Shown here in pieces: positions 16,800-24,926 of a DNA stretch of 34,245 bases. Below the pieces are notes generated by a model. It searched no databases and had not been told where the DNA came from. It was given only the letters and a program-made list of their open reading frames with translations. Source of the DNA: a virus. Position 1 is the first letter of the stretch. Each line of letters starts with the position of its first letter. The stretch lies in the IMG/VR virus record IMGVR_UViG_3300026519_000041, positions 1 through 34,245 of that record. One strand, given 5' to 3'. The translations under genes and the position numbers were made by a program.

Positions 16800-18224
16800 A
16801 TGCCAACAAATTTAACAGATGTCTTGAATGGTGAAGATAAACCTACTATAGAAGCAATAGCGAAATCAGCTATAGTTCAAGAAAAGGCGGTCAAGTCAGA
16901 CATTGAAAGTAAAACTCCCAATAAATGGGTAGGAGCAGAGTTGCTGGGTGGTGTGATTCGCGATATTAAACCATCCACACAGCCACGAATTGCCCCGTCA
17001 TTGCAGACAAAAATACTGAAAGAAGCGGTAGTGCTTGGAAAAAAGGCTTGGTATGTAATCTCCCCATCATACATATGTGAAGTTGTCACAGGGAATGTAG
17101 CAGACCCGTCACTTCCTAGTAGTTCCATGAATGGCAGTTGGGATATGTGGAGAACTGGAATCATAAGGAAGGTATCAAGGGCAGCAGTTTTTAAGAAACC
17201 TGAGGTAAGTGGCACTTGGACAGATTATAAGAGTACTGGCATGTTTGATGGGATTGACATGTTGTCATTTTCGTATAAAAGAACAACTGTGGCTGGGTCT
17301 ATTGCTACTTTTACCGATATAAAAATAGACGAAACTGGCATTTGTAAAATAGCATTTTTAGCAACAACTACGTCTAACTCTTCCCAAGAAGTAAAAGTAA
17401 ATGGGGTAACCGCTGGGGTGTTTGACTTATCTTCCCCAACAGGTGGACTGTATATAAAAGTCATAGATGTACCGTGTGGAAATGGAATTAAGACTATCAC
17501 AATTGAGAATGTCTCAGGTATCTTCTATTTATTGGGAGCAAATTATTGTCAACTATCAGATGCTAAAGATAGTCTGGATGTCGATGACTGTTATGTATTT
17601 ACGTCTAATTATGGGTATACCAGTAATCGAGGAGCACATGATTATGCGTTTAAAAGTAGAACAAATAATCTGTGGGGTGGTTCCTACCATGGTGGACAAA
17701 CAAGTCTAGCAGAACCTTTTGCGACAGACGGTAAGGGCAAGACTATGCTAAATACTGATACGGGGATGGTATTGGCAAAAGGCCTTGTTATCCACCAAAA
17801 AACACGCATTACCTGGAATGCTAATGAGAGTTTTGATATAGATGAAATACGTAAATTTGGAGATGTAGAGATATTTGAGAAGGTTGTGGGGGTTGGTTTT
17901 CTACAGGCACACACAATGCATTTTGGGATGACGGGTACATCTCCTTATTTTGACACTATTTTTGGGAATAAATATATAAAAGACATGCCTGACGGACTAG
18001 AGATTATAGGAAAAACAAACGACACGATACAGATAGCAGAAGAGGTGGGGAGGATGTTGGTAGCAGAGTGGAGTGAACCAGAGATTTATGAGTGTCTGCC
18101 TTATGATGGCAATACTGTCTCTGCTGTAACCGGTGCTTACAATAAGGTATATCAAGCACCGATACGGAATACAAATGTTGCTGTAAGTAGATTTTCTTAT
18201 AGCTTTAATCGAAAATTCATGTAA
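16800..18224 (+). CDS. Tail-tip/fibre protein of unknown family
   Basis: 474 residues, starting five bases after the previous gene. The N-terminal 60 residues are helical. Residues about 120-250 contain a beta-sandwich-like region (GTWTDYKSTGMFDGIDMLSFSY, GICKIAFLATTTSNSSQEVKVNGV) resembling a carbohydrate-binding fold. The C-terminal half has many aromatic and glycine residues around NLWGGSYHGGQTSLAEPF and a motif HTMHFGMTG. I do not recognise the family. Position next to Ig- and BspA-repeat proteins suggests a receptor-binding or adaptor protein of the tail. Confidence 0.6.
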   Translation: MPTNLTDVLNGEDKPTIEAIAKSAIVQEKAVKSDIESKTPNKWVGAELLGGVIRDIKPSTQPRIAPSLQTKILKEAVVLGKKAWYVISPSYICEVVTGNVADPSLPSSSMNGSWDMWRTGIIRKVSRAAVFKKPEVSGTWTDYKSTGMFDGIDMLSFSYKRTTVAGSIATFTDIKIDETGICKIAFLATTTSNSSQEVKVNGVTAGVFDLSSPTGGLYIKVIDVPCGNGIKTITIENVSGIFYLLGANYCQLSDAKDSLDVDDCYVFTSNYGYTSNRGAHDYAFKSRTNNLWGGSYHGGQTSLAEPFATDGKGKTMLNTDTGMVLAKGLVIHQKTRITWNANESFDIDEIRKFGDVEIFEKVVGVGFLQAHTMHFGMTGTSPYFDTIFGNKYIKDMPDGLEIIGKTNDTIQIAEEVGRMLVAEWSEPEIYECLPYDGNTVSAVTGAYNKVYQAPIRNTNVAVSRFSYSFNRKFM

Positions 18225-18262
18225 TGATGATAGTAATAATAATAATAATAGGAATAATTATG
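18224..18262 (+). repeat. ATA trinucleotide microsatellite at a gene start
   Basis: A run of TAATAATAATAATAATA lies between an ATG at 18224/18227 and an in-frame ATG at 18260 with AGGA upstream. Because the unit is three bases, length changes keep frame but alter spacing, or the number of isoleucines if the first ATG is used. Confidence 0.7.
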
Positions 18263-20647
18263 GCAAGTATATACGTATTGAGCACAGACACAATAAATTC
18301 GAAACAAGGTGCAACAGCAGATGACGTACAAGATGGTAATCTGACAGATGATATAGTGGCAACACCTGCTACTGTAGATACTGATATAGGCACAAACAAT
18401 GTAGTGCTAACTGTTACAGATAGCGATGGGAACACAACAACAGTTAGCAATACTGTGACGAAGATAGATTATACAACTATAGAGCAGACTAGAGAAACTC
18501 TAATGCAGATAATTGAAGATTGGGCGAATGACCCTAGTGAATTGAACACTCAAAAAATTGTCCATGCGAATGTTGGTAAGATAGGTGATTTTAATAATTT
18601 TTTCAATTATCACATATACCCAGAAACAGTTTGGCAGAGGATTAGAAACTTCAATGAAGACATTAGTGGCTGGGATGTTTCATCAGGAGTAAATTTTGAA
18701 GGCATGTTCAGATATACTGACCTATTTAATCAAGACATTAGTGGCTGGGATGTTTCATCAGGTAAATCTTTTACCGTCATGTTCTTGAATGCTAATGGGT
18801 TTAATCAAGACATTAGTGGTTGGGATGTTTCTAATTCAATAAGCTCTATTGATTTTAGTAAGTCTTCTGCACTAGAAGATGCTCACAATCCTTTTTATGA
18901 ATATGTTGACACGGAAGCCCCAGTTATCACAATGCAGGGGTTACAGAGAATAGATATGGTTAAGGGGGTTGAATATGTAGATGCAGGAGCGACAGCAACT
19001 GATACGGACAATGGAAACTTGACAAATCTGATTACTGTTTCAAACTCTGTAAACAGTAATATCCCTGGGGAATATAGAATAGACTACGAGGTCAGTGATG
19101 CTTCAGGGAATACTGCTACTTTAACTAGAGTGGTAAGAGTATGGGATTACCCACGGTATGATCTTACAGAAGATACGTGGAGGAGTAACCAAAAAGACTA
19201 TATTATGGATAGTGCAAACCATGTTATGGCATTAACAATATTGGTCACCTCTCCTTTTATGGGAGAAGTTGTTTATGTAGGTGACGGTACCGAACCTGCT
19301 GGAACTACATGGACGGAGAACGCCGTGGATTACCCTAAAGATGGGACACTAGACTTAAGTAATACGGATGGGAAAGGCTCAAAGGAGATTAGAACGTATC
19401 TTATAGAAAAGGATGGTTTTTGGGAGAGAACAGTTATCTACAAGATAGGAGAAGAGATGTTATCGGTGCAGCATACGCAAAAAGCAGGGAATGTGTGTGA
19501 TTTGCTCATTCAGTCTTCTGCCAACCCTGCTGTTACGCGTACTGACTTTCCTTATACTCCCACGGGGCAGATGTGGGTTATTGGGAAAACGCCACCACCG
19601 TATATTATGGCGATCATCTCTGACACTGCACCAGTAATATTGCTAAATGGAACACAAGAAGTGCTCACTACTGTAGGAGCAGTATATGTAGACGCAGGGG
19701 CTACTGCAAACGATTTGGAGAGTGGAGACTTGACATCTAGTATAACTACAACAAATTCAGTAGATACAGCGACAGCAGGAACATATGCAGTCCACTACAA
19801 TGTCTCTGATGCACAAGGAAATCAAGCAGTTACAAAGGGTAGAACAGTCAGAGTACTTGAAAATGTGTTGGCATTTCAAAATGTATTTGCCAACAACACG
19901 GTAACTTTCGCAAACAATGAAACACATATCGTTGCAGATACGAGCAACACATATACATATATGAGAGTATCAAACGCAGGCGAAAACGGAAGTTTGACAA
20001 GAGATTTTCAGATAGGAGATAAAGTGCTTATCACTATGAAAGCTAGGGCTTCTGACTCTAGCAGTTACTTGTTTGCCCCTTTAGGTCTAGGATTAACGTT
20101 TGATGCTATTGCCTTTGATGCTGATAATGTGTGGAAAGACTTTATAGTAGAAGCAGAGGTTATGTCGGGGTATACAAATCTGGCTTTTATAGGGTTTAAA
20201 CTGAATAATGTTGCGGACACAATAGATGTGAAAGAGATAGGGGTATACACAGAGTCTCTCACAGCACAATCTACTGCGTTAACTAAGAGTCAACTTGTAC
20301 AGAGGATTGCAGATTGGGCTATAGATCCAACAGTAGAGAATGCGTCACTTATAGAGAATGCGAACACTGGTAGCATCACAAATATGAACAGGCTCTTAGC
20401 TATGTACACAGATACATATGCACAATACAACTTTACACCCGAGCAAATATATACATTTCGAACATTCAATATAGATATTACTGGTTGGGATACAAACAGT
20501 GTTGTGGATATGGACTTTATGCTTTATGGGTTGATCGGGTTGGAAAATCAGGACCTCAGTGCATGGGATGTATCGAATGTCACTACACATGCTAACTTCA
20601 ATACAGATGTAGGGGCGAATGTCACTCTACCAAATTTTACTAACTAA
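18260..20647 (+). CDS. Tail fibre with DUF5011 and BspA-type repeat modules
   Basis: 795 residues from ATG 18260 (AGGA at -10); the alternative ATG at 18224 adds an isoleucine-rich leader from a microsatellite. Modules in order: a partial DUF5011 Ig domain (ADDVQDGNLTDDI), BspA/DUF285-like repeats with three FNxDISGWDVS units exactly 25 codons apart, a full DUF5011 domain, a beta linker region with WTENAVDYPKDGTLDLS, another DUF5011 domain (GATANDLESGDLTSSI, AGTYAVHYNVSDAQGN), a carbohydrate-binding-like domain, and a second divergent BspA module (FNIDITGWDTNS, QDLSAWDVSN). BspA repeats are known from surface adhesins. It is probably a host-binding fibre, assembled by module shuffling. No intramolecular chaperone domain seen. 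Confidence 0.75.
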   Translation: MASIYVLSTDTINSKQGATADDVQDGNLTDDIVATPATVDTDIGTNNVVLTVTDSDGNTTTVSNTVTKIDYTTIEQTRETLMQIIEDWANDPSELNTQKIVHANVGKIGDFNNFFNYHIYPETVWQRIRNFNEDISGWDVSSGVNFEGMFRYTDLFNQDISGWDVSSGKSFTVMFLNANGFNQDISGWDVSNSISSIDFSKSSALEDAHNPFYEYVDTEAPVITMQGLQRIDMVKGVEYVDAGATATDTDNGNLTNLITVSNSVNSNIPGEYRIDYEVSDASGNTATLTRVVRVWDYPRYDLTEDTWRSNQKDYIMDSANHVMALTILVTSPFMGEVVYVGDGTEPAGTTWTENAVDYPKDGTLDLSNTDGKGSKEIRTYLIEKDGFWERTVIYKIGEEMLSVQHTQKAGNVCDLLIQSSANPAVTRTDFPYTPTGQMWVIGKTPPPYIMAIISDTAPVILLNGTQEVLTTVGAVYVDAGATANDLESGDLTSSITTTNSVDTATAGTYAVHYNVSDAQGNQAVTKGRTVRVLENVLAFQNVFANNTVTFANNETHIVADTSNTYTYMRVSNAGENGSLTRDFQIGDKVLITMKARASDSSSYLFAPLGLGLTFDAIAFDADNVWKDFIVEAEVMSGYTNLAFIGFKLNNVADTIDVKEIGVYTESLTAQSTALTKSQLVQRIADWAIDPTVENASLIENANTGSITNMNRLLAMYTDTYAQYNFTPEQIYTFRTFNIDITGWDTNSVVDMDFMLYGLIGLENQDLSAWDVSNVTTHANFNTDVGANVTLPNFTN
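18659..18837 (+). repeat. Three 75-bp-spaced BspA repeat units
   Basis: Words beginning GACATTAGTGGCTGGGATGT occur at 18659, 18734 and, with one change, 18809, each 75 bases apart. The first two copies are identical over 29 bases, so the duplication is recent and could recombine. Confidence 0.9.
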
Positions 20648-20656
20648 GGAAAAAGA

Positions 20657-22321
20657 ATGAGTACTTTATATAAGAGTGGCTATGGAATTTCAGAAACAGA
20701 AGCAATAGAGATATTGAGTCAAGGAGACTCGTCCTCTGGTGACCCAGTAGGAGGGCAGGGATATCTTTTTGTAGACTCTGCACAAATACCAGACAGTAGA
20801 TTTTTAGCGTTGGTCAGGTCTGATAGGTCTTTAGACAAGAATGTATGGAGCACAAATCGTGTGGTAGCCCGTAATGCAAAAGTTACTGGACATGATAGTA
20901 TCGTGTTGGGTTTGCCTTTTAGTATAAGTGTAAATTCATCAAGTGGAGGAGCAACAAGAAATTTTATAACTAAAAGACAGTCTTTACCGCTCCCTCCAGG
21001 GTTCGTATATATGAGTTCCCCTACTAGCACTACAGATGTAACCACAAGAGGGGTGCACGGAAACAACACGGATGTCACAGGTGCTTTGAGAGCATTGGCA
21101 ACAGATACTACGGTTAAAGACTGGTATTTCCCTGATGGAGATTACAAATTACAGACTATTGTTATACCTGCTCATGTAAGGACTATTACGGGTAGTGGGA
21201 ACGCACGTATTGAAAACATCAGCAGTGACTGGCGTGGTGTGATACATATAGATTCAAACTATTCAAATAGAAGTAATATACTTGTGGAAGGGCTTAGGTT
21301 TGTGAGGTCTAATAGAGGTAATAGTAGCACATGGTCAAGCGGGTATTTGACTATGGATGGTCAAGATATTCAAAATATGCATGTTAGAAACTGTGAGTTT
21401 ACAAATAATAATAGTGCCATAAAAACAGATGGTATGAACATCACTGGCTCAAACAGAGTGCCTAGTGCTAATGGTGTTTATAATATATATTTGTACAACA
21501 ATAAATACCATAAGTTCGCATCTGGTGCAGGACTCGAAGTGGGGTATGGATATGGGGGGATAGACCCACTCAATGTTGGTGCTGGAATGAATGACATTTA
21601 CATCTTCAATAGTGAGTTTATAAACTGTGGCTGGTGTGGTGTATCTCTATCGCAACAGCAGCGTGGGACTTTCATTTTTAATAATAAATTTATAACAGAC
21701 AACGCACACGCATCATCAACAAAATCATGGGCTGTGGAGTTCAACCAGACTAACGGTGCGAGTTTCTTTAATAACGACATAGAATGTAGCAAAAGTGTAA
21801 TAATAGCTTCTTTCGAGGGTTATGGATGGCATTCTCCTGCTAGGATAGACGACAATATCACAGGTAACTTTAATCTGTTTTTTAGAAACAAAGTGACTGC
21901 CCCTACTTCTTATTTGGCGATACTTTCTACGACAATAGCGATGATGGACAATTACATTGAGGCTAAGTTACTTTCCACCGAAGGAGAGTTTGGGAGCATT
22001 AATGGGAATACTTTCATTTCTGATAAAAACAAACCGGTTGCTCTGTATGGTTTAGGTGATTTTGTGTACAAAGGAAAGCACGACTACGATTACGGTACTT
22101 ATGTAGCAAAAAGAGGTAATCTCTCAGAAATAAAAAACAGAGGGATATTTAGAGACAACACCATATACGCACTAAACGGGGCCAATCAAAATATAGGAAC
22201 ATCTGACAGCACACAGACGATAGCTAACAATACGATATTGACCACTCCTCCTCCTCCTGTGCCAGAGAGGATAGGAGCATTGCATCCTGAGAAAATAGGG
22301 ATAGGGAAATTCTATGCTTAA
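20657..22321 (+). CDS. Right-handed beta-helix tailspike-like protein
   Basis: 554 residues, AAGGA ahead of the ATG. Residues about 150-500 have the pattern of a parallel beta-helix: short alternating strands ending in asparagine turns, such as NILVEGLRFVRSNRG, NMHVRNCEFTNNNSAI, NIYLYNNKYHKF, NDIYIFNSEFINC, GTFIFNNKFIT and GASFFNNDIE. Pectate-lyase-like helices of this type form phage tailspikes that bind or cleave surface polysaccharide. Candidate acidic active-site residues cannot be fixed by eye. The C-terminal PPPPVPERIGALHPEK tail is odd. Last gene of the tail block, overlapping the lysis block by eight bases. Confidence 0.8.
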   Translation: MSTLYKSGYGISETEAIEILSQGDSSSGDPVGGQGYLFVDSAQIPDSRFLALVRSDRSLDKNVWSTNRVVARNAKVTGHDSIVLGLPFSISVNSSSGGATRNFITKRQSLPLPPGFVYMSSPTSTTDVTTRGVHGNNTDVTGALRALATDTTVKDWYFPDGDYKLQTIVIPAHVRTITGSGNARIENISSDWRGVIHIDSNYSNRSNILVEGLRFVRSNRGNSSTWSSGYLTMDGQDIQNMHVRNCEFTNNNSAIKTDGMNITGSNRVPSANGVYNIYLYNNKYHKFASGAGLEVGYGYGGIDPLNVGAGMNDIYIFNSEFINCGWCGVSLSQQQRGTFIFNNKFITDNAHASSTKSWAVEFNQTNGASFFNNDIECSKSVIIASFEGYGWHSPARIDDNITGNFNLFFRNKVTAPTSYLAILSTTIAMMDNYIEAKLLSTEGEFGSINGNTFISDKNKPVALYGLGDFVYKGKHDYDYGTYVAKRGNLSEIKNRGIFRDNTIYALNGANQNIGTSDSTQTIANNTILTTPPPPVPERIGALHPEKIGIGKFYA

Positions 22322-22577
22322 GTTTATAAAAAAGATGAAGTTGTGGGGGTGGCTGAGTATTGTCATTGCCGTGCTTTTAGGGCGAATAAACGTGCAATCT
22401 AGGAGGCTTAAAAAGTCTAAAAAGGACACAAGAAGAGTAGAAGACGCTCTTGTGTCCTCTAAATATAAGCATCAGGCAAATGTAAAAAATAAACTAAATG
22501 AAGAAGCATACAAGCAAGCCAAGGAGGAGTTAAACAATGAAGTATTTACTGATGTTTCTAAGCCTTATGATGCTTAA
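22314..22577 (+). CDS. Inner-membrane spanin subunit (Rz-like)
   Basis: 87 residues: one N-terminal transmembrane segment (residues 10-24, LWGWLSIVIAVLLGR) then a long charged helix with coiled-coil character (LKKSKKDTRRVEDALVSS to LNEEAYKQAKEEL). This is the design of an i-spanin. Its last 41 bases overlap, in another frame, the start of a small lipoprotein gene, the typical Rz/Rz1 arrangement. The pair should join inner and outer membranes at the last step of lysis of a Gram-negative host. Confidence 0.72.
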   Translation: MLKFIKKMKLWGWLSIVIAVLLGRINVQSRRLKKSKKDTRRVEDALVSSKYKHQANVKNKLNEEAYKQAKEELNNEVFTDVSKPYDA

Positions 22578-22788
22578 TGCCTGTACACGAACTGTATATA
22601 TAGAACCTATGAAAATTAAGACTTTCTATTTGGACGATTGTAAGATCTTCAGGATAGTTCCTAATGCTAATGGGTCACTAAGTAAAGACAACCATCTGAA
22701 ATTAAGAAAGTCAATGATTTGTCATAGAGATAGACATATATTTTATAAAAAACAATTAGAAGTGATAAAGGGTGAAGATGATAACTGA
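22537..22788 (+). CDS. Outer-membrane spanin lipoprotein (Rz1-like)
   Basis: 83 residues with a lipoprotein signal peptide: MKYLLMFLSLMMLNAC, lipobox LNAC with Cys16. The mature part is short and basic, with two further cysteines (C35 and C62), fitting an o-spanin, although it lacks the proline richness of lambda Rz1. It overlaps the i-spanin gene out of frame, and AAGGAGG before ATG is a strong ribosome site inside that gene. The end overlaps the holin start. Confidence 0.7.
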   Translation: MKYLLMFLSLMMLNACTRTVYIEPMKIKTFYLDDCKIFRIVPNANGSLSKDNHLKLRKSMICHRDRHIFYKKQLEVIKGEDDN

Positions 22789-23176
22789 GAGCGTGGTAGT
22801 TTCTGGAGCAAAGGCAGGTGCTATAACAACACTTATAGCACTTATTGGCACAGATGTAAACTTAGTCATGGCTGGGACTGTAGGTGTGTTGGGTGGCATA
22901 GGTCATGTTATTAAAGAATTTGTACTGGAGGATTTTAAAAAAACCCCGATATTATCATTTTTAAATATGTTGGTTTCCGTTATGGTATCTATGAGCTTAG
23001 TAGGACTCATCTTCTATTTAGGCATAGAATCATTCAATATTTATGTTAAAGATATGGGTACTTATGTTTGGATATTTATCGCTTTTTTGATGGGGATAAA
23101 CCAAAAGAGGAGTTTGGCATTTTTAATAGGTGTAACAAATGCTGCGATGGAATACATGAAAGGCAAAATGAAATGA
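22778..23176 (+). CDS. Putative holin
   Basis: 132 residues from ATG 22778; a GTG two codons earlier (22772) would add two residues and might allow a dual start. Three hydrophobic stretches are visible at about 10-40, 58-86 and 95-122, split by short charged turns (KEFVLEDFKKT; NQKRS). Position between spanins and amidase fits a holin that opens the inner membrane for the endolysin, which has no signal peptide. Holins vary greatly, so the call rests on topology and neighbours. Confidence 0.65.
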   Translation: MITESVVVSGAKAGAITTLIALIGTDVNLVMAGTVGVLGGIGHVIKEFVLEDFKKTPILSFLNMLVSVMVSMSLVGLIFYLGIESFNIYVKDMGTYVWIFIAFLMGINQKRSLAFLIGVTNAAMEYMKGKMK

Positions 23177-23265
23177 ATATATTTAAAATCGCTTTTATGT
23201 GCGTAGAGGTGGCTATTGCTGCGGCGGTGGTCTGGACTTTTTTTTATTATAAAGGATATATATGA
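23173..23265 (+). CDS. 30-residue membrane protein in lysis cassette
   Basis: An ATG overlaps the stop of the holin gene (ATGA) and the gene's own stop overlaps the amidase ATG (ATGA), so it is locked between them by coupling. The product, MNIFKIAFMCVEVAIAAAVV to the end at KGYI, is a single membrane helix with a short tail. It may be an antiholin, pinholin-like helper or just a coupling element. No homologue recognised. Confidence 0.6.
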   Translation: MNIFKIAFMCVEVAIAAAVVWTFFYYKGYI

Positions 23266-23987
23266 ACCATTCACATTTTAAGCTTATAGAACACGAGACT
23301 AACTCGAACCTAAGGGCAACAGTTGATGCAGGGGTCATTACCGAAATAGAGTGGATGTTAGACAAAGGTCTTGATGTCCATGAATTAGAGGGGCATCATG
23401 CTACGGTGGTCAGTAAGAATACTAATGAAAAACATAGAGGATATGTCATGAAAATAGCATTGGTCATAGGACATAGAAAGAGTAGCCAAGGAGCGTATGG
23501 TAGTGAGGGACTTAGCGAATATGCCTTTTACAAAGAATTTCTCTCAGAACTTCCCCCGTATCTGTCGGATAATCACTCGATAAAAATATTTGAAAGAAAA
23601 GACAAAGGTAGAGGGTATTCTGGGCGTATGCGTGAGTTACATCAGAGTATAGACGCGTGGGGTGCTAAGATTAGTATATCTTTCCATTTTAACGCATCTT
23701 CACGACAAGGAGTGAACGGTCATGAGGTACTATATTGCTCACAAAAAGGTAGAAAGTTAGCCCTAAAACTTGACAAAAAACTAGACCAGTACCTAGACAA
23801 TAGAGACAGAAAAATAAAAAAGAGAAATAAAAGACAACGGGGTGGTGGTTTTTTATGTAGAGGGAGGTCGGTTAGTATCTTAATAGAGCCCTTCTTTGCA
23901 TCTCATCAGTATCTATTTATCGAGGGAGGAGAGGAGAGAGATAACCTATTGTCTGCTGTCTCTGAATTTATTAATGAACTTGATTGA
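23262..23987 (+). CDS. N-acetylmuramoyl-L-alanine amidase (endolysin)
   Basis: 241 residues. The C-terminal 179 residues form an Amidase_3-type zinc amidase: H71 (ALVIGHRKSSQGAYG), E86 (GLSEYAF), H142 (SISFHFNAS) are the expected zinc ligands and E209 (SILIEPFF) the catalytic glutamate. It cleaves the amide bond between muramic acid and peptide. An extra N-terminal 62 residues of unknown fold precede M63 (23448), where MKIALVIGH would be the classical start with GGA upstream; both starts may be used. No signal peptide, so export needs the holin. Last rightward late gene. Confidence 0.88.
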   Translation: MNHSHFKLIEHETNSNLRATVDAGVITEIEWMLDKGLDVHELEGHHATVVSKNTNEKHRGYVMKIALVIGHRKSSQGAYGSEGLSEYAFYKEFLSELPPYLSDNHSIKIFERKDKGRGYSGRMRELHQSIDAWGAKISISFHFNASSRQGVNGHEVLYCSQKGRKLALKLDKKLDQYLDNRDRKIKKRNKRQRGGGFLCRGRSVSILIEPFFASHQYLFIEGGEERDNLLSAVSEFINELD

Positions 23988-24010
23988 AGAAACTAAAACA
24001 AAAAATAGGT

Positions 24011-24082
24011 CTGTGGTTTTAAGCAACTATGTAAACCCATGATGTAGTGAGGTGGAAGCCCTTACGCATAAACCAATTTTTT
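24011..24082 (+). terminator. Structured late-operon terminator
   Basis: Just after the lysis genes, TGGTTT (24014-24019) can pair with AAACCA (24070-24075), followed by TTTTTT (24077-24082). Inside lies a second hairpin GTGAGG (24047-24052) / CCTTAC (24060-24065) closing a TGGAAGC loop. The outer stem plus T-run fits a terminator; the inner structure is more than a simple terminator needs. Confidence 0.45.
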
Positions 24083-24121
24083 AAATACATATTCTTACTC
24101 CTTTAAGAACAAGACATTTAA

Positions 24122-24143
24122 AACCCATTGTTGCTGATGGGTT
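24122..24143 (-). terminator. Hairpin terminator for leftward HTH gene
   Basis: Perfect 7-bp arms AACCCAT (24122-24128) and ATGGGTT (24137-24143) with an 8-base loop. Read leftward the stem is followed by TTAAAT, giving TTTT counting the stem end. It lies 30 bases past the stop of the leftward gene at 24173, so the two terminators here face each other. Confidence 0.5.
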
Positions 24144-24172
24144 GCTTAGTTAGAGATATACATAAATGACTT

Positions 24173-24430
24173 CTAGAATTTCAAATACTTTCTTAACAAA
24201 TATAAATCTATATAATCGTCTAATTTCTTTAAGCTTTTTTGGCAATTATCTTTCTTTATCTTTGCATCAAGTTTATAAAGAGTGTCTTTGTTTATATCCA
24301 ATAACTTAGCAATATCTGTACGCTTGATGTGGCTACTGTTTTCTTTTTCATTTTTTATGCTCTCTAAAGAATGCAGATTGTCTACAGTCTCTCCACTCCC
24401 CTCAATGATGGCGTAGTTTTTCCAACCCAT
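24173..24430 (-). CDS. Small helix-turn-helix protein, possible regulator
   Basis: 85 residues. Residues about 35-58 (IKRTDIAKLLDINKDTLYKLDAKI) read as a helix-turn-helix with the turn at LDINKDT. The rest is charged and helical. It faces away from the accessory genes at 24684 and shares with them a 250-base AT-rich control region holding palindromes, so local control of those genes is a reasonable inference. The frame stays open for over 100 bases upstream of the ATG without another common start codon, so the true start is uncertain. Confidence 0.6.
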   Translation of the reverse strand: MGWKNYAIIEGSGETVDNLHSLESIKNEKENSSHIKRTDIAKLLDINKDTLYKLDAKIKKDNCQKSLKKLDDYIDLYLLRKYLKF

Positions 24431-24517
24431 TTCAATAATAGATTTGCCCTCTATAGTTTTTCCTATTACTTTTTTTTTATACAGTTTAAATCCTTTATTC
24501 TTAAATATGCTATATTG

Positions 24518-24575
24518 TATAGAAATTTTACTTCTTTATGAATGTATTTAATAAAGAATATAGAAAATTTCTATA
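24518..24575. promoter_or_regulatory. Operator-like palindromes in divergent control region
   Basis: A perfect 17-bp palindrome TATAGAAAATTTCTATA lies at 24559-24575, and a matching half-site TATAGAAATTTTA at 24518-24530, 41 bases apart (about four helical turns). Such spacing is typical of paired repressor sites. The neighbouring HTH protein at 24173-24430 is the natural candidate to bind. Confidence 0.45.
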
Positions 24576-24602
24576 TATTTTGTTATATTTAAAGTTAATT
24601 TG

Positions 24603-24611
24603 TGCTATACT
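24603..24611 (+). promoter_or_regulatory. Extended -10 promoter for accessory genes
   Basis: TGCTATACT (24603-24611) is an extended -10 hexamer; Campylobacterota sigma-70 promoters often lack a -35 box. It lies about 70 bases before the membrane-protein gene at 24684. A second similar motif TGCTATATT at 24508-24516 could be another start or part of the operator region. Confidence 0.5.
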
Positions 24612-24683
24612 GCCAACATAACAGCTTAAAAGAGTTTAATTTATTAAAAATTAAGAAGTTCTATTAGCCAAGGAGATAAAATA

Positions 24684-24923
24684 ATGCAACCAGTTTACTA
24701 TTTCCCCATGGGAGTACTCGTAGTGTCTATTTTAATATTGATGTATGTTGACTATATTCTTAAGAGAGATTTTATGAAGATACACATGAAAGAGACAGGG
24801 TGCAAGGGGTCCTTTAGGGTAGGTCATAATCTAGGGTTTTGTGGGGCTATGCTAGGTAGACAAAAATATAATACGCCTCACTATTGCTATAGGTGCAAGT
24901 CGTGGTTTAATAAAAAGGATTAA
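24684..24923 (+). CDS. Small membrane protein with CxxC, accessory gene
   Basis: 79 residues with one membrane helix at about 8-27 (FPMGVLVVSILILMYVDYIL), then a soluble basic part with cysteines at 40, 53, 68 and 71; the last pair, YCYRCKSWF, looks like half of a small metal site. CCAAGGAGATAAAATA before the ATG is a strong ribosome site. First gene of a two-gene unit with the lipoprotein that follows after three bases, both likely transcribed from the promoter at 24603. Not recognised as a structural protein; candidate lysogenic-conversion gene. Confidence 0.65.
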   Translation: MQPVYYFPMGVLVVSILILMYVDYILKRDFMKIHMKETGCKGSFRVGHNLGFCGAMLGRQKYNTPHYCYRCKSWFNKKD

Positions 24924-24926
24924 GAT

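Noticed and set aside
24041-24082. IS605 right end or omega RNA remnant
   Set aside because: Rests on a single GGAAGCCC word; no tnpA or tnpB sequence nearby.
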